Assembly: GCF_003664035.1 (NCBI RefSeq) | Contig: NZ_RCCK01000011.1 | Location: 1,116,001-1,180,000 of the forward strand | Direction: 5' to 3' | DNA from: Pedobacter alluvionis | Lineage (GTDB): Bacteria > Bacteroidota > Bacteroidia > Sphingobacteriales > Sphingobacteriaceae | Length of the DNA: 64,000 bases | Part shown: positions 1 through 7,838 of the stretch, one piece after another | Numbering within the stretch: position 1 is the stretch's first letter | How the letters are laid out: every line of letters begins with the position of its first letter | The notes under the pieces: generated by a model | Told to the model about the DNA's origin: nothing | Seen by the model: the letters and a program-made list of their open reading frames with translations, nothing else | Databases searched by the model: none | Position numbers and translations under genes: made by a program

Positions 1-298
1 TCAAATCACAGATATCATGCTTAAACTGGTCAACCAAAATTTCCGACAGGCCCGCCTGTTCAAGCAATTCCATTTTCAGTTCGTCTTTTTGCCCCGCTAC
101 CAGATCAGCAAAATCAGATTTGCTTATCGATCCTTCAGTTAGTTCGGTTATCCAGCTTTCAAGATCAGTCTGCATTTCATTAACCATCACATACCCATCA
201 GACGTTGCCGCAGCAGCATATTCCCTGAGGTTCTTTTCTGCCATGCCTGCAATGCCTTGTTTCAGTATTTGCCAAATATTGCTAAAATCGATAATCAT
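1..298 (-). CDS. Hypothetical helical protein, truncated by window edge
   Basis: An open frame starts at the ATG at 298 and runs without a stop to base 1, so at least 99 codons are present and the C-terminus is missing. The visible part (begins MIIDFSNIWQ) is soluble, acidic and probably helical, with no signal peptide or membrane segment. I do not recognise a family. It starts 5 bp after the stop of the lipoprotein gene at 303-719 and shares its strand, so it is probably the next gene of the same transcription unit downstream of the R-body array. Confidence 0.6.
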   Translation of the reverse strand, partial: MIIDFSNIWQILKQGIAGMAEKNLREYAAAATSDGYVMVNEMQTDLESWITELTEGSISKSDFADLVAGQKDELKMELLEQAGLSEILVDQFKHDICDL

Positions 299-302
299 TA
301 TT

Positions 303-719
303 TTAATGTTTAATCTTTCTAATTTCCAGGTCGGCAATCTGGTCGAACGAAAAGGCTATCTGTTTCTTTTTATCAGTTATATAGGCCGGACTACACTTCC
401 TATCGTTCTGCCACTTTACAAGGAAACCACCGAGCAAATTCGCTTTTGGATCGTTTAGCAAGGCATACATATTATTCGTTATGTCATTATGCAGCCGGTG
501 TTTATTGTATTCTATAGCTTTATTAATGTCTGATTGTAAAGCTTTTACTTCTGCGGCATGGCTAGCATAATCGGTTGTGGCTTCATCCATCAAGCTTAGG
601 GCATCTACCTTGATAGATGTAATCTGCTTATAGGCAAACCGGTCGAAATTTGAAATAATCGGACTGCACGCTGTGCTGATTAAAATACTTGCTAGCAAGC
701 AATAAGCTATTTTTTTCAT
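303..719 (-). CDS. Small predicted lipoprotein
   Basis: 138 aa. The N-terminus has a Lys-Lys start, a hydrophobic stretch and a lipobox-like STAC at about residues 15-18, which predicts a lipid-anchored envelope protein. The rest is predicted helical and charged. No enzymatic motif is visible. It lies 8 bp downstream of the GH25 lysozyme gene, which suggests co-expression. A lipoprotein beside a muramidase could act as a spanin-like, inhibitor or immunity partner, but that is only inference from position. Confidence 0.7.
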   Translation of the reverse strand: MKKIAYCLLASILISTACSPIISNFDRFAYKQITSIKVDALSLMDEATTDYASHAAEVKALQSDINKAIEYNKHRLHNDITNNMYALLNDPKANLLGGFLVKWQNDRKCSPAYITDKKKQIAFSFDQIADLEIRKIKH

Positions 720-727
720 ACCTGTTA

Positions 728-1585
728 TTAAATATTGGTGATAAGCGCCAATGCATTTAATGCTGTTTTATCTCCGTTAAAAAGATCCTGATCAACCTGC
801 CCGGGCACACCTGTTACCATCCCGGCGCCCGAATATTGCCAAAAAGTATATTCTTGCCATGAACCAAATAACCCCGGAGGTTTAGACTGATAGGAAGGCA
901 CCCACAATGGGTAATTGGGAAAAGTGACGCCATTAAAGTATTCCGACCAGAATGATTTTGCGGTATAGATTATCGGGGTGCGACCCGTTGCAACTGAAAG
1001 TTGGTTAAGGCAATCTTGAATCAGCTGAACACAGGCATCTTTATTATTCAGGATGTACTGGTTCATCGCCTGGCTTTGTGCATCATTTGACCCTACCTGC
1101 CACTCAATATCCAACACCGGTGGTAAGGTGCCCGGAGCAGCAAAATCAATCCCACACGACAAAAAATTCTGCATCTGAACGGCAGCGGAATCCTGAAAAG
1201 TTAAAAAATGATAAGCGCCAAATATCAGTTTCTGTTGCCTGATGGTCGCCATATTGTGAGATAGCGTTGGGTCTTTAAAGCCTGCGCCCTGACTGGCTTT
1301 GCAATAAACAAACTGAATATGTGGTGATAACTGGCCCCAGTTGATATCGCTGTTAAAATGACTGATATCCATACCCTGTGGTACCAGATTATCCAACACT
1401 CCCCAGGTGGCAGGCCCGGCAATGCCGTCGGCACTTAATTGATGATCCTTTTGAAACTGACTGACAGCTGCCTGAGTACCCGGACCAAAGTTACCATCAA
1501 TGGCCAATGAATAATTAAGAAAAGAGAGTGCTCTTTGCAGCATAAAAACCTCGCTGCCTGCAGAGCCGATTGAAAGTGTTTGCAT
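728..1585 (-). CDS. GH25 lysozyme with N-terminal peptidoglycan-binding domain
   Basis: 285 aa. Residues 1-68 form a PG_binding_1 module (LxxGSxGxxVxxLQ pattern, later FGPGTQ and DGIAGPATW). From residue 73 there is a glycosyl hydrolase 25 fold: DISHFN at the start, the catalytic DxE in PVLDIEW, and the terminal FWQYS motif. GH25 enzymes are muramidases that cut the MurNAc-GlcNAc bond. No signal peptide is visible, so export would need lysis or another route. It lies in the minus-strand block downstream of the RebB array and may assist host or self lysis for R-body release; that role is inferred. Confidence 0.88.
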   Translation of the reverse strand: MQTLSIGSAGSEVFMLQRALSFLNYSLAIDGNFGPGTQAAVSQFQKDHQLSADGIAGPATWGVLDNLVPQGMDISHFNSDINWGQLSPHIQFVYCKASQGAGFKDPTLSHNMATIRQQKLIFGAYHFLTFQDSAAVQMQNFLSCGIDFAAPGTLPPVLDIEWQVGSNDAQSQAMNQYILNNKDACVQLIQDCLNQLSVATGRTPIIYTAKSFWSEYFNGVTFPNYPLWVPSYQSKPPGLFGSWQEYTFWQYSGAGMVTGVPGQVDQDLFNGDKTALNALALITNI

Positions 1586-1633
1586 ATTCTAAGATTAAGT
1601 TTGATAAATATTTTAATGGTAATAGGTATAAAG

Positions 1634-2410
1634 TTATCCGTAAAAGTTATTGTTTCCGATATTTGTATTCGTTGGCAGAGCTTGTGTAGTTGTGGGTACC
1701 TGATACGGAGTTATAATGGATTTGGCCACAGGCCTGACATCAGGAGGATTGGTTTTCTGTGCAGCCTCAGGATCATTTTCTTTTGACCGGATAGCCACAA
1801 ATGTGGCGCTACTAATGCCCATTAGTGTCAATAACGTATCACTCAACTCCGGCAAAATGCATCCCGTTTTAATTTCCCCTATTTTATAAATGTAAATGGC
1901 AACACCCACCAATGTCCATACTACATGCTGAAAACGATGGATACTGATGCCTGCATCATCTGATAATATATCTGTGAAAAAGCCTCTCGATGGAGTATTC
2001 TGGTGTCTTGGTCGCTGATCTTTTAATTCCCGTTTATCTATGATTTTTGATGTGACTGCAGTACCGGAAAAAATTCCCAAAAGCACCAGTGCAGTCTTAT
2101 TAATATCAGTTTCAGCACAATCTCCTTTAAATAGTGATAAGTAAATATAGGATGATGATATCACCATTGTCCAAACACCCAGTTGTACTTTGGACAGACT
2201 GAAAGGATATTGTTGGCTTAATGTCTTACCGAGTTTAATTTCCAGCTGTTTATGGTTACTGTGGAATTCCTCATTGTTAGTAATTTCTTCCCGCAGTAAC
2301 GACGTCCAAGCCGCTAAACAAAAAAATATGGTTAATGTAACCACAATAAAGCTGGCCGAAATCAGCATCGGGTAAATCATAACATTTAGCAGGGAACAAA
2401 TCGGGCTCAT
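1634..2410 (-). CDS. Membrane protein with an internal duplication, unknown function
   Basis: 258 aa. An N-terminal membrane segment (about 12-36) is followed by a cytoplasmic-looking linker, then two related halves. Each half has a helix beginning LGVWT or HVVWT, a short loop containing a Cys, then a helix with L-x-GI-S/F-S-x-T (GIFSGTAV and GISSATFV). A Pro/Thr/Asn-rich tail follows. The pattern points to an ancient duplication of a two-helix hairpin. There is no known catalytic motif. It is collinear with the lysozyme gene and the reb array. A holin-like role is conceivable, but the size and layout are not typical. Confidence 0.7.
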   Translation of the reverse strand: MSPICSLLNVMIYPMLISASFIVVTLTIFFCLAAWTSLLREEITNNEEFHSNHKQLEIKLGKTLSQQYPFSLSKVQLGVWTMVISSSYIYLSLFKGDCAETDINKTALVLLGIFSGTAVTSKIIDKRELKDQRPRHQNTPSRGFFTDILSDDAGISIHRFQHVVWTLVGVAIYIYKIGEIKTGCILPELSDTLLTLMGISSATFVAIRSKENDPEAAQKTNPPDVRPVAKSIITPYQVPTTTQALPTNTNIGNNNFYG

Positions 2411-2511
2411 AAGATTGATTGATAAATTAAAAGAAATATAAATAATTAATCAGCTTGTTTACATTTTCGTACATATTGCTGTATCCAAAATCCTGTCTAT
2501 TACAGATAAAC

Positions 2512-3006
2512 TTAAGAAACTACGATTAAAAGGATTCCAAGCCCACTCTGCTCAGAATAACCTGCTTTTCCTGCATTGTCAATTGAATATTGCTTCATTT
2601 GCGCTTTTGCCGCCACACCATAACCAATGCCCACTACATATTTGGATAATTTCACCTGGCTTCCCTGAACGGCATAATATCCAATTTTAGTAACGTCTTT
2701 TAAGATACGGCTCAGAAAAGGCTTGGCCCTGGTAGGGCTTTCCACTTTCATTTCAATAGCGTAATACTCCTGATTGTGACCAATACCTATGTCAAGACGT
2801 GACCTGCTCAACGGCGAAGGGTAAGGTAGTTCACGGGCACCACTATATCCCTGGTTTGCACCTCTAAGTGCCAGAATCAATTCAGTCTGAAGCCAAATTT
2901 CCCAGCCTGCCCCTGTACTGATCGCATCAACGGTTTGCGGCGCTTTTAATTTAAAAAAATTTAATAATTCATCTGCTGTCATAAGTTTAAGTTTATAGTT
3001 AATCAT
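2512..3006 (-). CDS. PD-(D/E)XK nuclease-like protein (short paralogue)
   Basis: 164 aa. A GWEIWLQTEL segment (about 33-42) is followed by RLDIGIG and then YAIEMKVES (about 83-91). The spaced D...ExK arrangement after a hydrophobic strand is the hallmark of the PD-(D/E)XK nuclease superfamily. The gene upstream has the same order (SWEAWVQ, then VDW, then AVELK), so the two look like divergent paralogues. The genes overlap by 4 bp and are therefore translationally coupled. DNA cleavage has not been shown for this family; the fold call is from motif order only. Confidence 0.6.
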   Translation of the reverse strand: MINYKLKLMTADELLNFFKLKAPQTVDAISTGAGWEIWLQTELILALRGANQGYSGARELPYPSPLSRSRLDIGIGHNQEYYAIEMKVESPTRAKPFLSRILKDVTKIGYYAVQGSQVKLSKYVVGIGYGVAAKAQMKQYSIDNAGKAGYSEQSGLGILLIVVS

Positions 3007-3803
3007 TCGGTAATTTCCATCGGATTTGACGCTGATGAACCAAGCAACGACGACCCGGATGTCCCTGAAGTAAGGTCTATGGGATTTAATACAGATGAAC
3101 CAGGCAAAGGCGACCCAAAAAGACCAGACGAATTAAATGACCCAGGCAAGCCAAACTGTGCAGTTGGAGAAGAAGGTAAAGCAGAATTTGCCCAATCTGG
3201 CTGAACCAAAGTGTAAAAAAGCTGCGCCCAAATTTCCACCTCGCCATTTGTTGTTATGTAAATACTGCGTAATTCAGTACAATTTTTCAGATAGTTTTGA
3301 GCTTCAGGCGCAAAGTTTAATGCCACAACGGCTGTTTGACAATACCTATTCTTGTCATTTATATTATCCTGATTAAGTTTTTCCTGATCTTCATTTACAC
3401 CTGTAACTAAAGAATAGATTGCTGGGTAGAGTGGTTGGTTCGAGATATTTAATGGATCAACCTGTTGGGGATCTCCTATAGAATTAACAAGCGGTCCCGC
3501 GGAGAGACATTTTAACTCTACTGCAATTCGGTATCTCGGATCTGCAGTATTACCATTAATCAACCAATCAACTGCAGGCTGTTTTGAACTTCTATTTCCC
3601 TTCGAATTTAACCTCATTTTGTAAATTTCCGCTTCCCGGAGGATATCCACATCCGGGTATTTTGAGTGCATATATGCTGCAAAATCAATTTGAACCCAAG
3701 CCTCCCAACTACCTCTCAAGGGCCAACACTGTTTGATGTAATCGCTTCTTTCTTCACACCAGTCCTTCAAATACTTTAAAAAAGTTTGATAATCTATTTC
3801 CAT
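3003..3803 (-). CDS. PD-(D/E)XK nuclease-like protein (long paralogue)
   Basis: 266 aa. Residues ~1-150 carry the same scheme as the following gene: SWEAWVQIDF, an acidic REAEIYK, VDWLING and then IAVELKCLS, giving the E...D...ExK layout of PD-(D/E)XK proteins. The C-terminal ~60 residues are a low-complexity Ser/Gly/Pro/Leu tail with repeated GSS/GLFGS-like units, probably disordered. It overlaps the next gene by 4 bp and lies 11 bp after the Gln-rich gene. The tail could be a recruitment or packaging segment; this is speculation. Confidence 0.6.
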   Translation of the reverse strand: MEIDYQTFLKYLKDWCEERSDYIKQCWPLRGSWEAWVQIDFAAYMHSKYPDVDILREAEIYKMRLNSKGNRSSKQPAVDWLINGNTADPRYRIAVELKCLSAGPLVNSIGDPQQVDPLNISNQPLYPAIYSLVTGVNEDQEKLNQDNINDKNRYCQTAVVALNFAPEAQNYLKNCTELRSIYITTNGEVEIWAQLFYTLVQPDWANSALPSSPTAQFGLPGSFNSSGLFGSPLPGSSVLNPIDLTSGTSGSSLLGSSASNPMEITE

Positions 3804-3814
3804 AACTTTTTGAA

Positions 3815-4225
3815 TTAATTTCCGGCGTTTTGCTGCGCTGGATTGTTTATAATACTTTCGGCATTTTGTACACTTTGCTGGGCAGCCAACATGGCCGCAT
3901 CAACATTGGTATTTACCGTATTCATCGCTTGCTGAATAGGGTTAATTAACGGTGGTGATACCGGTATAACAGCTGTTGCAGCTTGAGGCTGTGCCTGGTC
4001 ATTAACCATTTGCAAACTACTTGCGGCAAGTGCCTGGAAACTACTATCAACCTGCGATTGCATCGCCTGTATAGCCTGTTGTTGAATGGTGGCAATCTGC
4101 GATTTAAGATCGCTGATTTGTTGCTGCATGGCCTGATAAGGTGACATTGATGGCGCCGCTGCAGGCTGATTATCGGGCACAACGGGTGTGCCCCCTGTAT
4201 TAGGAGAATCGCTTTGCTGTTGCAT
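3815..4225 (-). CDS. Gln/Ala-rich coiled-coil protein of the reb locus
   Basis: 136 aa. It opens with a Pro/Gln/Ser-rich disordered stretch, then a predicted coiled coil at about 30-60 (MQQQISDLKSQIATIQQQ). A helical Ala/Gln/Asn-rich C-terminus includes AMLAAQQSVQNAESI. Its composition resembles the RebB proteins next to it, but the RebB core motif is absent. It lies about 100 bp downstream of the last RebB copy on the same strand. It may be an R-body accessory or nucleation protein; no family is recognised. Confidence 0.6.
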   Translation of the reverse strand: MQQQSDSPNTGGTPVVPDNQPAAAPSMSPYQAMQQQISDLKSQIATIQQQAIQAMQSQVDSSFQALAASSLQMVNDQAQPQAATAVIPVSPPLINPIQQAMNTVNTNVDAAMLAAQQSVQNAESIINNPAQQNAGN

Positions 4226-4327
4226 AGTAATGTTTTTTTTAAGTGATTGGAATGAGGGCAGTACCTGTTTATGGCACCGCCCTCTTGAACCATTTCCGTT
4301 CCTTTTTGGATCCGGTGTAAAGACCGC

Positions 4328-4597
4328 TTAAGAGCCGAAGATCTGTTTAGTGCCTACGGCATCAGATGCGGTATCAATTGAATACAGCATGGTTACACCC
4401 ATAGTAGTAGCTGCCTGCGCGGTAATGTTACTTTGCTGTTGACTGCTCGTTGCATTGTGTGCTGCATTAGCCAATGCTTGTGCAGTAGCCTGGTACAAGT
4501 TGCCCATTGCAATTGCAGGAGCATCACCCAATACTTTGGTGTTTGCCTGGGTTACAGAGTCGGTGATCTGATCGTTTACTGAAGTTGGAAAAGCCAT
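4328..4597 (-). CDS. RebB-family R-body protein, copy 1
   Basis: 89 aa. It matches the RebB ('killing trait') family throughout: NDQITDSVTQANTKVLG at the N-terminus, then GNLYQATAQAL, NAAHNATSSQQQ and a C-terminal LYSIDTASDAVG. Known RebA/RebB proteins of Caedibacter polymerise into a coiled proteinaceous ribbon, the R-body, that unrolls on a pH drop and ruptures membranes. The length fits the family (roughly 80-120 aa). No signal peptide, as expected for cytoplasmic assembly. It is the last typical copy of the array on the minus strand. Confidence 0.9.
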   Translation of the reverse strand: MAFPTSVNDQITDSVTQANTKVLGDAPAIAMGNLYQATAQALANAAHNATSSQQQSNITAQAATTMGVTMLYSIDTASDAVGTKQIFGS

Positions 4598-4638
4598 GAT
4601 AAGTTGGTTTTAAAGATTAATAGATAATTTTTGTTTAA

Positions 4639-4926
4639 TTAAAATCCCTTCGCTTTGCCGGGAGTATAGATTTGTTTGGTACCCACGGCATCAGATGCGG
4701 TATCTATCGAATACAAAGTGGTTACACCCATTGTAGTTGCCGCCTGGGCCGTGATATTGCTTTGCTGCTGACTAGCGGTTGCATTGTGTGCTGCATTGGC
4801 CAAAGCTTGCGAAGTAGCCTGGAAAAAATTGCCCATCGCTATTGCTGCTGCATCGCCCAATACTTTGGTGTTGGCCTGAGTCACCGAATCGGTGATCTGA
4901 CTGTTTACTGCTGTTGGAAAAGCCAT
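4639..4926 (-). CDS. RebB-family R-body protein, copy 2
   Basis: 95 aa with the full RebB core (QITDSVTQANTKVLGD, NAAHNATASQQQ, LYSIDTASDAVG). It differs from the other 88-89 aa copies by a short basic extension, TPGKAKGF, at the C-terminus and by FF in place of LY/LF after MGN. It is 41 bp upstream of copy 1. Such extended variants could act as end caps or modify ribbon packing; that is conjecture. Family assignment is secure from the sequence pattern. Confidence 0.9.
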   Translation of the reverse strand: MAFPTAVNSQITDSVTQANTKVLGDAAAIAMGNFFQATSQALANAAHNATASQQQSNITAQAATTMGVTTLYSIDTASDAVGTKQIYTPGKAKGF

Positions 4927-4954
4927 TGTTATTTAGTTTGAAGTGAATATTAGG

Positions 4955-5221
4955 TTATTGATAAATCATATTGGTACCTACGGCGTCTGATGAAGTATCA
5001 ATGGAGTACAGGGTTGTTACCGCCGAGGTGGTAGAGGCCTGCGAAGTAACATTGGTTTGCTGCTGCGTATGGGTTGCGTTGTGAGCCGCATTGGATAGTG
5101 CTTGGGAGGTAGCCATAAAAAGGTTACCCATTGCCATTGCCGGCGCATCGCCCAGTACCTTGGTGTTTACTTCAGATACTGAATCGGTAATTTGACTGTT
5201 TACTGCTGTTGGAAAAGCCAT
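4955..5221 (-). CDS. RebB-family R-body protein, copy 3
   Basis: 88 aa RebB member with SVSEVNTKVLGDAPAMAMG, NAAHNATHTQQQ and LYSIDTSSDAVG. With copies 4 and 5 it forms a subgroup marked by MATSQAL, V-T-T/I-T-T before LYSID, and an IYQ terminus. It is 28 bp upstream of copy 2. The period between starts of copies 3, 4 and 5 is exactly 297 bp, as expected for unequal-crossover tandem duplication. Confidence 0.9.
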   Translation of the reverse strand: MAFPTAVNSQITDSVSEVNTKVLGDAPAMAMGNLFMATSQALSNAAHNATHTQQQTNVTSQASTTSAVTTLYSIDTSSDAVGTNMIYQ

Positions 5222-5251
5222 AACGGTTTAGATTTAGGATTAATAATTTAA

Positions 5252-5518
5252 TTATTGATAAATTTTATTGGTACCTACCGCATCTGATGCGGTATCTATC
5301 GAATACAGGGTGGTAATGCCCGATGTGGTAGCGGCCTGGGCCGTAATATTGGTTTGCTGCTGACTGGTGGTTGCATTATGTGCCGCATTAGCCAGTGCCT
5401 GGGAGGTAGCCATAAAAAGGTTACCCATTGCCATTGCCGGCGAATCACCCAATACCTTGGTGTTAACCTGTGATACGGAGTCGGTGATCTGGTCGTTTAC
5501 TGCTGTTGGAAAAGCCAT
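5252..5518 (-). CDS. RebB-family R-body protein, copy 4
   Basis: 88 aa. It is nearly identical to copy 5 (differences at only a handful of positions, for example A/S at residue 6, T/Y before SQQQ, A/S in DTASD, N/S near the end). The RebB core is intact: QITDSVSQVNTKVLGDSPAM, NAAHNATTSQQQ, LYSIDTASDAVG. The 30 bp intergenic gaps also resemble each other (a shared aacggttta run follows the start codons of copies 3 and 4), supporting a recent duplication or gene conversion. Confidence 0.9.
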   Translation of the reverse strand: MAFPTAVNDQITDSVSQVNTKVLGDSPAMAMGNLFMATSQALANAAHNATTSQQQTNITAQAATTSGITTLYSIDTASDAVGTNKIYQ

Positions 5519-5548
5519 AACGGTTTAAGATTTAAGGTTAAAGTTTAA

Positions 5549-5815
5549 TTATTGATAAATTTTACTGGTACCTACTGCATCTGATGAAGTGTCTATCGAA
5601 TACAAGGTGGTAATACCTGATGTAGTGGCAGCCTGGGCCGTAATGTTGGTTTGCTGTTGCGAATAGGTAGCATTGTGTGCCGCGTTTGCCAATGCTTGTG
5701 AGGTAGCCATAAACAGGTTACCCATTGCCATCGCCGGCGAATCACCCAATACTTTGGTATTTACCTGTGATACAGAGTCGGTGATCTGGTCGTTTACTGA
5801 AGTTGGAAAAGCCAT
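5549..5815 (-). CDS. RebB-family R-body protein, copy 5
   Basis: 88 aa, near-twin of copy 4, with NDQITDSVSQVNTKVLG, NAAHNATYSQQQ and LYSIDTSSDAVG. It lies 30 bp upstream of copy 4 on the minus strand. The N-terminal and C-terminal blocks are almost invariant across copies 1-6; variation is concentrated at the residues just before the QQQ run, which may be surface-exposed in the assembled ribbon. Confidence 0.9.
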   Translation of the reverse strand: MAFPTSVNDQITDSVSQVNTKVLGDSPAMAMGNLFMATSQALANAAHNATYSQQQTNITAQAATTSGITTLYSIDTSSDAVGTSKIYQ

Positions 5816-5857
5816 TGTTGTTTTAATTTAAGTTGTGAATTAATAATGAATTAGTTT

Positions 5858-6124
5858 TTAAGCGAATATCTTGGAAGTCCCCACCGCATCAGATGCTGTA
5901 TCTATAGAATACAGCGTGGTTACCCCCATTGTAGTTGCCGCCTGCGCCGTAATGTTAGTTTGCTGCTGACTGGTTGTTGCATTATGGGCTGCGTTAGACA
6001 AGGCTTGTGCGGTTGCCTGGAAAAGATTAGCCATCGCGCTTGCCGGCGCAACGCCCAATACTTGTGTGTTTGCCTGGGTCACCGAATCGGTGATCTGGCT
6101 GTTTACTGCTGTTGGAAAAGCCAT
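5858..6124 (-). CDS. RebB-family R-body protein, copy 6
   Basis: 88 aa RebB member. It departs from the others in the normally conserved VLGDAPAMAMGN segment, reading VLGVAPASAMAN, so the acidic residue after VLG is lost and MG is replaced. The rest (NAAHNATTSQQQ, LYSIDTASDAVG) is standard. It is 42 bp upstream of copy 5. The change may mark a specialised subunit. Confidence 0.88.
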   Translation of the reverse strand: MAFPTAVNSQITDSVTQANTQVLGVAPASAMANLFQATAQALSNAAHNATTSQQQTNITAQAATTMGVTTLYSIDTASDAVGTSKIFA

Positions 6125-6152
6125 AGTTGTTGTTTTTTAGAGTTTATATTGA

Positions 6153-6377
6153 TTAAATTTTAATAGAATATATAAGTGCCACACCCTGGGCGGTTACTGC
6201 CTGCCCTAAAATATTGGCCTGCTGCTGCGCTATTGTAGCATTATGAGCTGCATTAGCCAATGCCTGGGCCGTTGCCTGATATAGATTGCCTATAGCGATA
6301 GACGGCGCATTTCCAATAACTTCAAGACTTGATTCGGTAATTGAATCGGTAACCTGACTATTTACAGTTTCTGCCAT
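6153..6377 (-). CDS. Short divergent RebB-family protein, copy 7
   Basis: 74 aa. It keeps the RebB frame (VNSQVTDSITE, VIGNAP, GNLYQATAQALANAAHNATIAQQQ) but ends at LIYSIKI and so lacks the DTASDAVG tail of the other copies. The N-terminus is also shorter. It is 28 bp upstream of copy 6 on the same strand. It is a full-length gene rather than a broken one, since the stop follows the shared YSI motif cleanly. Confidence 0.85.
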   Translation of the reverse strand: MAETVNSQVTDSITESSLEVIGNAPSIAIGNLYQATAQALANAAHNATIAQQQANILGQAVTAQGVALIYSIKI

Positions 6378-6397
6378 TTTAGGGTTAGCTTTAAATA

Positions 6398-6775
6398 TTA
6401 ATTACTGGTGCCATTATTAGCCGCAGACGTATCGCTTCCGGTAGCAGCTGTTGCAGGATCGGCTACTGTTGTTGAAGAAGCCGAAGTTGTGTTTACTCCT
6501 GTCGCTGGGCTGGGAGCAACAGGAGTTGTCGCCGGTGGCGGTGTAGGCGCAGGAGGTTTCGCTCCCATTACCGAAAGTATACGCGCACAGGTAGAGGTAG
6601 TAGTTGCCGAATTAAGCATCTGCGCATTGTGCTGCGCCGTAACAGCGTTGTGCATTGCCATACCTATGGTTTCGGCCATTACATTGTTCAGCATTGCTAC
6701 CGATTGCGAATCAGCGTTACCCTTAAGTAATTGCTGCACATCGGTTACGGAAGAAAGGATATAATCGTTTGCCAT
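6398..6775 (-). CDS. Divergent RebB-like protein with Pro/Ala/Thr-rich tail
   Basis: 125 aa. Residues 1-72 follow the Reb pattern in divergent form: ILSSVTDVQQLL, SVAMLNNVMAETIGMAMHNAVTAQHNAQ (motif HNAxTAQ), then a hydrophobic end. Residues ~75-125 are a low-complexity Pro/Ala/Thr/Ser tail, probably disordered. The tail is absent in copies 1-7. It lies 20 bp upstream of copy 7 and 10 bp downstream of the 342 aa protein gene, so the unit is probably co-transcribed. Confidence 0.72.
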   Translation of the reverse strand: MANDYILSSVTDVQQLLKGNADSQSVAMLNNVMAETIGMAMHNAVTAQHNAQMLNSATTTSTCARILSVMGAKPPAPTPPPATTPVAPSPATGVNTTSASSTTVADPATAATGSDTSAANNGTSN

Positions 6776-6785
6776 AATTTCCTAT

Positions 6786-7814
6786 TTAATTTAAGTAAGT
6801 AATCTTAGTATCTGGAAGCAGGTATACGGTACCATTTCGATCCACGCCAACATTTGCAATGCCCTGGGCAGATTGAAATTTGAGCGAAGCCGTGGCCCCA
6901 TCCTGCGACAATTCATTCCCGGATGCCGCTGTAAAGCTGATCAGGTTTTTTACTGCGGCCAGGTAATTTTGGATGGCTGTATTTAAGCCGCCACCTACCT
7001 GTTCGTTTAGCGTGATATTCTGAATGAGGTTAAGCATGGCAGCACTGGCGGTGGTATAGCCAATAAAATTACTTGCCCTGGCCAGTTCGGGAATGGCTTG
7101 GAACAGGTTTCCGCCGTCGGCCAACATGTCTATTGTTGGGGTAAACAAATAAGGCTGTACCACTGCTTCAAACTGCGCATACAGGGCCTGGATTTCGCTG
7201 CTTTGCGTTTGCGGTATGAGGTTTTCGCCCGGTAGCTGTTGCTGTGCATACTGATAGAAAAGCGAGAGGTTAACAAAATCGGATACAGTAGCCGCGGTTG
7301 TAGCTGCAAAGGCTGTCGACTGTGCCTGCAATTCGGGATTAACTTCGCTTTGTTTCATTACAAAATCAGTTAACGTTAGCATTTCATTAAAAGAAAGTGC
7401 CTGAAAAAGATCCGGCCGTTGCTGAACAAGCAGAAGAATCATATCCGCACTTTTTGCTATATCGCCATAGCTGAGCAGATCGTTTTGGTGCAGCAATAAG
7501 GCCAGGTTGGCCTCATTGTCATTCACAGTTAACCGAATAGCGGCCAGCTGTGCAATATCGGCTTCGGATAAAGACAGTATTTTGTCGATAGCCGCCCTGA
7601 ACGTATTGAACCGGATATAGTTTTCGCCCGTTAAACCATTTTGTATCAGTTTAAGCAACTGGTTTTCGCTTTCGGCATTGATGCCATTAACCGTGGTATC
7701 GGTGATGCCAAAGCTTAACCATTTCTGCCCCCCGTTAATCATAGAAAGTACCGCCTGTGCCTTCGTGCTGAGCCCACCAATAGAAGTGAGTTGTTTTCCG
7801 TTTAGATTAATCAT
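6786..7814 (-). CDS. Helical protein inside the reb array, unknown function
   Basis: 342 aa. Almost entirely predicted helix and rich in Leu, Ala, Asn and Gln, with no membrane segment, signal peptide or catalytic motif that I can identify. The last ~35 residues look like short beta strands (VGVDRNGTVYLLP). It sits between two divergent Reb-like genes with gaps of 10 and 24 bp. Its size and position suggest an assembly, scaffold or regulatory partner for R-body proteins, like the non-RebB accessory genes of other reb loci. I do not recognise a family. Confidence 0.65.
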   Translation of the reverse strand: MINLNGKQLTSIGGLSTKAQAVLSMINGGQKWLSFGITDTTVNGINAESENQLLKLIQNGLTGENYIRFNTFRAAIDKILSLSEADIAQLAAIRLTVNDNEANLALLLHQNDLLSYGDIAKSADMILLLVQQRPDLFQALSFNEMLTLTDFVMKQSEVNPELQAQSTAFAATTAATVSDFVNLSLFYQYAQQQLPGENLIPQTQSSEIQALYAQFEAVVQPYLFTPTIDMLADGGNLFQAIPELARASNFIGYTTASAAMLNLIQNITLNEQVGGGLNTAIQNYLAAVKNLISFTAASGNELSQDGATASLKFQSAQGIANVGVDRNGTVYLLPDTKITYLN

Positions 7815-7838
7815 TGCTCTTAATTTTGGTTAAAGACT

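Noticed and set aside
4672..4941. Plus-strand open frames across the RebB array (also 5960-6163)
   Set aside because: They are antisense shadows of the repetitive RebB genes with Cys/His/Ser composition unlike real proteins.
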